Below are positions 1 to 11,800 of a stretch of DNA of 64,000 nucleotides, one piece after another. Position numbers and translations under genes: made by a program. The notes beneath the pieces were generated by a model. That model saw nothing but the letters and a program-made list of their open reading frames with translations, did not search any database and was not told the origin of the DNA. The stretch comes from Laguncularia racemosa (taxonomy: Eukaryota > Streptophyta > Magnoliopsida > Myrtales > Combretaceae), in the NCBI GenBank assembly GCA_037954665.1, contig JBBMOL010000073.1:2604001-2668000 (forward strand), in the 5' to 3' direction. Position 1 is the first letter of the stretch, and each line of letters starts with the position of its first letter.

Positions 1-2774
1 CCAGACTTATGAAAGTTTACTCGTGTGGCCAAATTTATATGATCGACTTATATTGATGATATTTGGAATTCCATGATTACTACACTTGCTAGTATACATA
101 TATACATATATATATATACATGTATGCATTCATGAACACGCAAGTTTATCTAGTGATTTCATATTAGGAATATTTCATACACGAAGGTATGGAAGGATAA
201 TCTAATCCTACATGAAGAGGAGATGGGGATTTGATCATGATCCATAAGGATTTGGAGCAAGTTTGCGAGAATAATGCCCCATTCAAGACACGCTTGTATC
301 GTGAAACATACAATTTCCAAGGAACTTTTAAGAAGAATGGCTTCAAATTATTATGAACAATGGCATTTGGCCCTAATAGTGTGGTGCCATTTGCAAAGTA
401 ATTGGTTGCATTCAGAATTTTCTATTTCCTTCACGAGTATAAGCATGGTATATTAATTTATTGGTTCATTTCAATGGATTGAAACGGAAATTAATTGAAG
501 TCACTATTAGAGAATTGGCGTATTAAAATCAATTTAATGGGATAGATACTTCACGTGAATGAAACAGAAGAGAAAAATTAGTCTACAAAAAGAGAGTTAG
601 CTATCAAAAGAGATTTATTTAATATGTTACCTTGCAAGTAATATTACTTCGGTAAGCTTAAAGCAACACACATAATTAAATGGTACTATAAATTTGTATA
701 TCGAAATATATATAATGAATAAAATGCTAGTGCTACCACTAAGCTCATATACGATGATTTATTTATGACGAGTGCATGATTAGTAGCAATGTTGCTACTT
801 TATAGTACACGTGTTAAGCTGCAACCTAACTATTCATAATAGGTAATCAATGCTCAAAATAATTGAACTCTATCAAAAGAATTTAGGTTAGGAAGTAAAA
901 TATAGATGATTAAAATTTACCATATTAATTATTGGGTTAAGCCCATTATTTATTCAGGTATGACTCATGGAGCTAAGTAATAGGGTCTAAGGAATCTGTT
1001 AATACATGGAATGACTTAGGGAGATTTGAATTAGTAAGCTCAAAACATGGATAGTTGAACTGGTTTGTTTGCATTCAACCTTTCTTAGATAGGCTTATGC
1101 ACTCATGGGGATGACTACTAGTCTTAGCTAATTAACAAGCTCATTCATGATAGCCATTAAATGAGCAAGCTTCATCTTATTCATCAATCATCAAGATGAT
1201 TGAACAAATGTCATCAAATCCAAGAGCTTATAAATACTTAGTTACTTCTTCTCATTTAACACTTTTGAATAGATAAGAGAAACGACATTTTAATATATTG
1301 TTTCTGCTCTTAAAGTTAAAGCAAGCAACTTACATAATTACAAATCTCAATTGTATAAGCTATAACATTGATGCCTAAGGTTTCCTTAGGCTTCCATGTC
1401 TTTCACTTGTGCATTCAAAACACTAGGATTACCTATTCCTCCTCCTTATCATGTTTTCCAAGTTATCTCAATCACTATTATGAAGTTATGTGTAGTGTAA
1501 GACTAGTTTGCAGCATACACATAACTACGACCGATCAAAACCTCTCATTTATATTTTTGCTCATTTCTTGGTTATCTTACATGAGCTTATTAATGGGCCA
1601 AGATCAATAGCTATCCTTATGAGTGCATAAGATTGTCTAACAAAGGTTAAATGTAAATAAACCAGTCTAGTGATTTCTATTCCAAACTCATCAAACCAAA
1701 TGTATCTCATCCCATATATTGATTAGACTCTTCAAACTTTGTTACCTAAATTAAGGAATCAAATTTAAATAAAAATGACTATCAAATTAATATGCCAATT
1801 CGACCTAATATTAATATGCCAAATTTCGACCTTCTATACTACCTTAAAAAACTTAAAAAGTAGAACTCAAAAGGAGAATGTTTTACATGATGGTGACATA
1901 CTAAAATTTTCTAATTAGTCATTGTAATTGTTTTTTAAGAATAATACAAAAAGTATATGATACTAAGTCAATTTAAATGAGACATTTAATATCGACTTTT
2001 GTGTTTCTCCAAGTTAAATACAGAACGTGAAAGTACAAACTAAATTTTTGTTCAGGACACAAACTGCAAAATATATTAAATGGATCATGTTCAATGATAA
2101 AGTTGACTAATTAGGTTTATCATAAGATCTAGATAATTATGTTTAGATTTGTGATGATATAGAGAATTTTAAAGTGATAGGCTCAAAACTAGTTTATTTA
2201 AGATTGATCATCTAATCTTAACATTTTTCCAACAATTTTGAACATTAATTAAGATCCTCTTAAAAATTTATGGATTAGTTTTTACATATATTTCATAATC
2301 CCTTTATCAGGTTAAAAAAAAAAACCCAATAATTTTATCCATTGTTTGTTGCTCAAAATCTCAGTGGCTATTGATTACAAATCTTTATAATTATCATACA
2401 ACTTTTCCTTTTTATTTTTTTTTCTTTTGCTCTCTAGACAAATATCAAAATTTATGTATCACTGACTTAAATGTAGTCGTTATTTTTTCTACTTGAAACG
2501 CGGGAGGCAAATAGACCCGACAAATTTTGGGAAAAAAAAAGAAAAGAAAAAGGAAAGCCATCGGAAAAGCAAAAGTGGAAGAAGGAAAGACTAAAAGAAA
2601 AAGTCCACGTCAATGTACAAACCTTATTTGACCTGGGCTTTCCTTTTCTTTGTTTTTAGGCTTGGTCAGAGTCAAGGAATACAACGCCACCGCCCCTACC
2701 CTTACCATCCTTCTTCCTCTTCCTCTTTTAACGTGCGTTAGCCTTATTTGCATTACGTATATCACAACACACGC
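1..2774. other. Intergenic, no gene recognised
   Basis: AT-rich sequence upstream of the PITP gene. Short open frames occur on both strands, but none has recognisable motifs, plausible splice sites or composition unlike chance. The last 150 bases are more pyrimidine-rich and presumably hold the PITP promoter. I could not fix a TATA box. Confidence 0.6.
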
Positions 2775-2801
2775 CATCTCTCTCTCTCTCTCCCTCTCTC
2801 C
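2775..2801 (+). promoter_or_regulatory. CT-rich leader (Y-patch-like) before PITP start
   Basis: An almost pure CT dinucleotide tract ends 15 bases before the PITP ATG. Such pyrimidine patches are common in plant core promoters and 5' leaders. The assignment is by position and composition only; a simple microsatellite would look the same. Confidence 0.4.
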
Positions 2802-2816
2802 ATTCGAAAGCTAAAC

Positions 2817-5800
2817 ATGGTTCAGATGAAGGAATTGTATCCTTTTTTTTTTTTTTTTAAATTTGCAAAGATTGAATACAAAAAAGAGAGATGGGTATCT
2901 GTTATTTTCCATTTTTTGTGCATGAAGTATCACACAGAAAATAAAATTTTGGATTTTGTGAACTGGGTTATCTCCTTTTTTTGTGGCTTGAATGTTATTG
3001 TGCCTCTCTGTTAAGTAATTCAACTGATCAACAACATCCCGGCTAGCTTTTTTTTTTTTTTTTTATCTGTACTTAGATTTTTTGTTCGAATTATTATGTT
3101 ATTGTTATATCTGAAGCACCATATAAGTTTATCTGTTTTATGGATTTCTTTCAATGTATGCAATCTCATGTTGTGATCATCTTATACAGTTGCCAACGAA
3201 GTAGTAAGTATGGCAATCGCTGGTCTTTATCACAGTGGTTTTCATTTTGGCTCTTTAGGTTTGTTACAGTTAAATTTTACTTGGAAAGAAAATGGGATAA
3301 GTGCAACATCAATGCCAGTACTTTTTGCCCAATTCTAATCCTGAGAACTTTCGAAATTGCACCGACACGTTCAGTTTATTCAATTGTAGTTATACCTCTC
3401 TTACATGCATTAGCTCGGCCATAATGGGAATTATGACAAGGTGCCTGTGTAGTCATAAAACTTGTTGAAAGTTGTCTATATGTACTGTTGATAGGTGCAA
3501 TGTTATATAGCTGAATATAGGTGTAGAATTGGAAAAACTGCAAGTGTTTCGACATTTTTACCTTTTCTTATAATGTATAATTACTTTTTAATTAGAGAAA
3601 GCATTTGTGATTCGGTTCAATTTGCAATTTCTTTTTCCAATTCTCCATACATCACACGCCACACACGCAAAAAGGACTTGATGTGACGCGTGTCTGAAAT
3701 GATCCAACAGTGAAAAATGGTTAAGAACTAAATTTGTGTAACCTGTTTAATATTTTCTTGAAATTTCCTTAATTCTTTACTCCTTGCTGTGAAGCCGAAT
3801 TGTTATGCCCATGTCACTGGAAGAGGTAAATTCATCTTATAGTATATTTGTTTTTGTGATTTTTTTTTTACTGTATACAATTTTTGGCTATACGATCATG
3901 TTAGTTAAGTGATGTTTTAATGGTAAATATCTTGAAATTACAGTATCAAATAGCTCAGATGTACATGGTCAACAAAATGCAACAACAAAGTAGAACTGAT
4001 ACAGAAGGGGTTGATATTTTGGAGAGTAGACCCTTTGAAGATGATGAATTTGGAAAGGGACAATATACATCTAAAGTTTACTGCTTGCAGAGGTAAAACC
4101 ACCATCAGTATCACTATTTTTCTTTGTAAAACATGTAAAATTTGAATACTAATGTTGAAGCAACTGGTATTAGATCGAAGGCTTCATATAAGGGCTGCTC
4201 TTGTTGTTGTTTCTGTAAAGTTCTGTGAAAACTAGAGAAAGTGGAGCATCTTAAGCTATACTGAATTACCAATCATGTAATATGGTCAAAGTGTGGCATG
4301 AGATGAATAGATAAACTATACCTGTTTATGTCTTAATTATTTGAACTAGTGAGCTTTGATACAACGTGACTGCATGTGTACAAGCAAGTATTTGAAGCAA
4401 GTGTACAAAACTTGGATGGATATTTTGGAGGAATGGCTATTCAAAGTAATCTTGATTGGATGTTGTTTGATGGTAGTATATGATACTTGATGAATATCGT
4501 CATTTAGGATTATATTGATCTTGACATATTATTGACTGAGGAAGAGTTGCCAGTAGCTCTGCATGTTCAACAGAGAAGACCAACTGTGATTGCCCTTGCA
4601 CATGTATATCATTACTATGGTAGGGACTAGGATGAGAATCGGTCACAAAACTAGATATCCCTGATGGTTTTATAGTACAGAAAAACTAAATCTCTACGGC
4701 TGCAGATGATAACTTTTTCTTATAGAGGCTTTCCAAACATGGTAATGATTATGCTGTGAATAGTAATTAGTCACCAGTGTCATTCAAATGATATGCATCC
4801 ATTTGTGCATTAGCATTCTTATTATTTATTCCCAGGAGTTAATTTAATCCCTGCCCATTGATAAATTGATAAAAGTTCTATGCTATTGCAGTTCCAGCAG
4901 GTTTCTTTTCTAGTGACGATAACATTCCTTTTGTAGTTTTGCATTCATGCTATACTTTGTGTTCCTTCTATTTTCCTTGTATGAACACCGCATTTCACAT
5001 TTTACATTTTCTTCTTTCTACTATTTTTCTTTGCAGCAAAGCACCATCTTGGCTCACTACTTTTGCTCCAGCAGATGCTCTTGTTTTGCAAGAAGAAGCA
5101 TGGAATGCATATCCAAGATGTAAAACAGGTGATTTTCTGTCCTTATAATGTCTTTTTGCCTGAATCTTTTGCTCCTGCTTCTGGAAACTGACGTGCTCCT
5201 GGCTTTGGTTTGCAATGGATGTTCTTTCCCTTAGTAATTAAGGTAATCAATGCCTTCTTGACGTTCACTTTGTTCCCTCTTTATGCCATAGATCTTCTGA
5301 TAACAGTGTGTAACTTTTCTAACTGCCGCTTATTTGCAGTGTCCATACTTTACCAAGTTTTGCCTCACAGTTGAAACTATCCATATGCTTGACAATGGGC
5401 AATCAGAAAATGTAAGCTTTGAAAGTCTTGTGCTCCTCATATTTTCTATTGAAAGGCAGAGCTGTGTTGTTGAACCGAATTCAACTGGCTTTGGAACTTC
5501 AATACAATATGGAGTTGAATGATCTTCAGTCCCTTTTCCTTCTCTGTATCCTTATTACATTCTAATTTATGTAATAAAACTAGGTTCATTGTCTTGACAA
5601 AGATCAACTAGCGGCCAGGCAGGTAGAACTTATCGATATAGCATCAGCTGCAACAGATTATTGGAGCTATGTAATTGGAAGCAGTGGAGTAGACTTCTCC
5701 AACTTTAAGTCAGCGAGAACTGGGCGTGGTCCACTTTTGGAAGGCTGGCAGGTATCACATTTCCCATGGATTGGCTAATAATATCTGCATATTATAGTAC

Positions 5801-8800
5801 TGCATTTTACCCAAAAAATGGCTCCATACGACAATTCAATGATTCTATTTTGCTGCTCTTTTTGCATAGTTGCTGGCTTCTCCCTTCAGGAAGCCTTAGC
5901 CTTTATGAATACACAGAAGGAAGAAAATAGGCTTTGCTTGTTTTTCACTTTAGTTGTCTCAGATTCACTTCTCAATTTCCATATTTTACAAGAGCTTCTT
6001 GTCCTTGGCCTTTCTCCTTCCTTCTTTATTCATATTTGCTCCATTTGAATCCATAGAATATAAGAACTTCAAAACCAGCACATGGTCTGGACTCTAAAGT
6101 TTGTAAAAAATAAATGACTAAGGAAGTCTTTTTTCCTTTTTTAGTAAGCAAATCACTTAGATGTGTAGAACATGACATTTACTTTCCTAGTGAACATTAG
6201 GGGGAATTTGGTGAGGAGATGCAAATTAGCTGTCTTATTTTCGATTTCCTATTCTCAATCACAAGATGTCAACATTTGCAGGATAAGTGCAATCCAGTGA
6301 TGACAGCATACAAATTGGTGACAGTAGATGCCCCTTATTGGGGCTTTGGTTATCGACTTGAGCAAGCAATGATTTCGGTAAATTATCTGGAACTTGTTTT
6401 TAAATTTGAGATACTATTTGAACTCAGTTAAATTGGTTAAAAGCTCTGTTTTTTTCCAACTTACCCAAAAAATTAAATAAGTGAACTGGAGAAACATTTT
6501 CTTTCTAGCTGACTTTACTCATTAGCAATTTTTGATACTGGGAGTTTTCTGTGATTTGCTCCAAGTATTAACTGTTAAATTGGAAGCAGCACTTTTTTAG
6601 ATTACATATTTGTTTGATAAATCTAATAGGTTGGTTGAGGATGTAAAATTTATCATGGTATCATAGCGGGAGTTGTTAAGTTTGAACCCCTCCACACTTA
6701 TCTCACCCTATCTGATCAAGTCGCCCATTTATGGCTTTTAATCAAAGTCCTAACCCATAAACGAGTGGAGCTGAAACTACTGTGACATCGGATTTAATGG
6801 GCTTATCTTTCAGCTAGCTATGGATCTAAAATTCATCACACTTCCACATACAAATTCGTATGCAAATTTTGCACTCTCTCTATCATTATGCTAAGTAAGG
6901 GTGACTGTCTCTTGCACATTACTGTGCAAATTTTATGTGTTTTTACTATATAATTGCTGGCATAGTCATTCTATTCCTTTACTGATGTGTGTTTATGTTA
7001 CGGTCCCTAATCTGTGATCGAGTCACTGGATGATGAACCGGAGATTCTCCCTCCAACAAAGGGTTTTTATCCTTAATTCTTCCTCCTTGATGTACCTATA
7101 ATTGATAATCCAATGCAGCTCATTGAAGGGAGCTGCAACCTTGAAACTCGTAGAGAGAGAGTTCCCGATCTCTTGGTTTTGTTTATAAATTCTGATTCCC
7201 TTTTATTGCTGAATAATTCCCTATTTATAGGGAAATCTCCTTACAATAACAAAAACAATAAAAGAACTAGAATTCCTAACTAAACAAGGATTAAGATTCC
7301 TCAATAGACTCAATTTTTTAATAAAACTCCTACAGCCATAAAATAAGGAACTAACAAAATTGGAAATAACTAAAAATAAGGAAAAGATATGACTTTCAGA
7401 ATTAACTAAAATTAGACCGCCTAAGATTTCTAGGATTCCTTGTTTCTACGTTGTTTGTATGTTTGTCCCACGAATGCATCCGCAACATTACTCCCCTCCT
7501 ACACAAAAAGCTTGTCCCCAAGCTTAAAGTTTGGAAATGCTATTTTGAACTCGAAGACATCTTCCTGAGTAGAATCCTTTGTCGTACCTCTACTCCACTG
7601 TACCAAGATCTCCCAATGGCTTCTATTCAATCGAGTCCACAAAATGGCCATAGGACTGATCACAACTCGACCTTCTTCAAGCGGAGGTAGCGCTGGTGGC
7701 TCACCGGGTATCTTACCCTTGAAAGGCTTCAACAATGACACATGAAAAACATTATGCAGCTTGCAGTCCAAAGGAAGCTCGAGTTGGTATGCTATGGTAC
7801 CAATGCGTTTTGTCACCATGAAAGGTCCATAGAACTTGGGTGCAAGTTTATGTGTAAGGTGGCCGGCAATTGTCTTTTGACGATAAGGATGTAAATGCAA
7901 CCACACATAAGTACCAGGAGAGAATTCCACATCATGATGTCCTTTATCGTAGATGGTCTTCATTTGTTGCTATGCTTGTTGGAGTTTGGTGTGAATGTCA
8001 ACTAAAGCTTCATCTCAATCAAGAAATGCTTGATCCACAGCATCTACTCGAGAAGTTCTTGCAACATAAGATGTCAAACTTGGAGGCTCCCTTCCATATA
8101 CAACTTGAAATGGAGATGTTTTAAGGATTGTGTGGAAGGAAGTGTTGTAACAAAATTCAGCCCAAGGAATCCATTCTACTCCCTTCTTAGGTCAGTCTCC
8201 ATCAAGGCAACGCAAGTACATTTCAATGGTTCGATTAACAACCTAAGTCTGCTTATCAGATTGTGGGTGATATGTGGAAGAGAAATTAAGATTGGTTTTG
8301 CATAAACGAAACAACTCCTTCCAAAAGTTACTTGTAAAAAGGGTATCTCGATCACTAACAATAGATTTAAGAATGCCATGTAGTCGAACAATATTTTCAA
8401 GGAATACCTTTGCAATGGTGCAAGCATTGTACGATATGCCAATGGAATAAAGTGAGCATATTTTGAGAACCGATCAACCACCACGAATAATATAGTTTTA
8501 CCCAATGATTTTGGTAACCGTGAATAAAATCCATCGATATGTCCGACCAAACCTGGTGAGGTAATTGTAACGGTTGCAGTAAACTGGTTGAACTCAAATG
8601 TTTAGCTTTATTGCGTTGGCACATTAGGCATGCTGCGACGTATTCTTTGATGGTGTTCTTCATGCCAGACCAATAAAATTCTTGCGAATTCGCAGCAATG
8701 TCTTCTCAACACCTCCATGAGTATTATCATGGATTCATGATAATATAGCACTAATCAAGGAAGAGGTTGGTAATAGGTAAATGTGATCTCGAAAGAATAC

Positions 8801-11800
8801 TATCCCATCACGCAAAGACTAACCTGGTTCTGCTGTTCCTTGCTCAATTCTTGATTTAATTTCCATTAAAGTGGCTGAATTTTGAATCTTTGCTCAAATC
8901 TCATCGAACAAGACAACCTGCGGTTGAGATATTGGATACAACAGCCCACAATCTTCCTCACGTCGTTACAAGGAGTCTACTGTAGTGTTTAACCGACTAG
9001 CCTTATATTCCACTTGAAGGTTAAATCCCATTAACTTGATAAACTAGTGTTGTTGGGGGGATGTGGATAACCGTTGGTCAAGTAAGTACTTGAGACTAAA
9101 GTGATCCGTTCGAATGATAAAAGAACGACCCCAAAGGTATGGTCTCCAATGTTGGACTGCCTCCACTAACTCGATTAATTCCTGCTCATACGCTGCAAGT
9201 TTAAAATGACGGTCTGCTAATTTCTTGCTAAAGAAGGCAATGGGATGTCCATTTTGTTGCAGGATTGCACCTATTCTTACACCAAACGCCTCACATTCAA
9301 TTACAAACTCTTTTCAAAATTAGGTAAACTCAGTACTGGGGCAGCTATTTAGGCTTTCTTTAACGCATCAAAGGAGGCGCAAGCCGCATCATTCCATTGA
9401 AAGGCTTGTTTCTTTAACATACTTGTCAAGGGGGTAGCAAGTTGACCATAATCCTTAATGATTTTCGGTAATACCTTGTCAAACCCAAAAATCCACACAG
9501 AGCTTTGATAGTTTGAGGTTGAGGCCAATCAGCGACCACTTGAATTTTACTTGCATCGATGGAAAGACCTCCTGCTGATACCACATGGCCTAAATAGGAG
9601 ACTTGTGATTCTCCAAACGAGCACTTTGACTTCTTAAGATAAAGATGATGGGCCCTCAATAGCTCAAAGACAATTTGCAGATGCATCAAATGGCTCTCCC
9701 ATGAGTTGCTGTACACAAGGATATCGTAAAAATAAAAAGCACAAATTGACGTAAATGGGGTTGAAATACCTCGTTCATTAAGGCTTGAAAGGTGGAAGGA
9801 GCATTGGTTAGTCTAAAGGGCATGACAAGGAACTTAAAATGGCCATGGTGAGTTCGAAAAGCTGTTTTTTCCACATCTTGAGGATCCATTCGAAGCTGAT
9901 GATAACCGAATCGAAGATCAAGCTTAGTAAAAAATTTTGCGCCATGCAACTCATCCAACAATTCATCAACTACTGGGATGGGAAATTTATCCTTCACAGT
10001 TTTATCGTTTAATTCTCGATAGTCGACACAAAATTGCCATGTGCCATTGTGCTTGCAAACTAGCAGTATAGGGAGGAGAATGGCGAATGACTAGGCCAGA
10101 TAATGCCTTGCTGTAGCAAATGCTAACATTGTTTTTCAATCTCATCTTTTTGAAAGTGAGGATATTGATAGGGTCGAACGACCACGGGGCTGTATTTGGC
10201 TGTAAATTAATACGATGATCGCATGGTCGGATTGGTGGTAGTCCTATCAGCTCTTGAAATAATTCCTCGAAAGCTTCAAGTATTTTCTCCAAGTCCCTCT
10301 CTTGAGGTTGTGATGCTTGAAGATGATTTATTGTTGAGTGTGAAGGCTGCGGCTGTCCCTGTAACATAATTGGGGTGCTCGCCTTCTCGAAGTGCATTGT
10401 TAGGGACATAAAATCCCATAAAACTAGCCCCAATGTTTGTAGCCACTATATACCTAATACCAAATCAAAACCAGCCAAAGGAATCACATAAAAATTAGCT
10501 TTGAAAGGGTGATTGGTGATTGAAAATTGTACGTTGGTGCATTTACCTAATCCCACAACTTGCTCCCCATTTGCTATAGCCACTTTAAGGTTTGTTTGGG
10601 GTTGAATGTGAATTCCTAAGCTTTAAGCTGCTATCGAACTAATAAAGTTGTGAGTACTACTGGAATCCACCAAACTAGTTAATTGCTGCTCACAAATTAT
10701 TGCCATTAATTGCATGGTTCTAGCATGTTGTTTGCCTGTAATAGCATTTAAGGATATCGCTGGAGTACTTTCTTCTTCCTTTGAGTCTTCTTCCTCCGAG
10801 TCTTCTATTTCCAACCAAAATAGTTTCTTGCATTGATGTCTAGGAACATATTGTTCATCACAATTATAACACAATCCTTGAGCTCTTCGAGTGGCCATCT
10901 CAGCTCTTGTTAATCTCTTAATAAATAGAGTTGAAGCATTGCTTGAATTAGTTGATGCACTGCCAGCAACAGTGACTGATTTTAAATTAATTGAAGTTCC
11001 CCTTGAATTGAAGTTGGTGGTAGGATTTACACCCTTCTTCATGTTTTGGGTGAGTTGCAATTTTCTTTCAAAAGCCCTGGCTAAATTCATGGCATGTAAC
11101 AAGTTTGGTGGACTGTGCAATTCTACATCGATGCGAATATTCTCCTTTAATCCTACCGTAAACATGTCGACTTGTTGATCAGCTCGTACAGAGCTTGCTC
11201 GTGCTAATAAGGTTTGAAATTCTTGTTGGTACTCTTCCATGGAACCTGTTTGTTTGAGGTTAATTAACTCTCCTAAAGGGTTGCTCCGCAAGGGTGGACC
11301 AAAGCGAAGGGTACAATACTCCTTGAATGTCTTCCATGTCATGTTTGGTTCCTCCTGTTCTATTTGGTAAAACCATAATTGGGCCTCTCCAGTCATGTGA
11401 AATGCGGCTAGACCAACCTTGTCTCCTTCAGTTGTTCTCTGATTAGCAAAGAATTTATCGCACTTATGGATCCACACCAATGGGTCACTTGCTCCATCAT
11501 AGGTGTAGAAATCTAATTCGTATACCGCACCACAAACCCCCCTGTTCCTCCACCATTCATGCCTCCTTTACTGCTAGTGTTTTCTTCATCAATGTGCGAA
11601 TTTTGGTTTTGGTTAGTGCCTGCATTACTTCTGTCCCCAAATTCAACTCCTTTACCACGACTGCTTGCATGAATTAAAGTTTCAAGTTGCTGTGATAATT
11701 GTTGAAGTTGAGCTACCATCCGTGCCTCTGAAGCGGCCCGCTTTGATTCTGCCGCTGCTATTTTAGCATTAGTTTGAGATTGGTTTTCATGCAAAAGATT

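Noticed and set aside
4939..6431. Open frames covering PITP exons
   Set aside because: They start or end in introns. The spliced gene explains their conserved parts.
7451..8305. Several + strand open frames opposite the chromovirus integrase
   Set aside because: They are shadows of the - strand pol region, which has clear domain matches.
10891..11677. + strand open frames opposite gag
   Set aside because: They are shadows of gag; no motif on the + strand.
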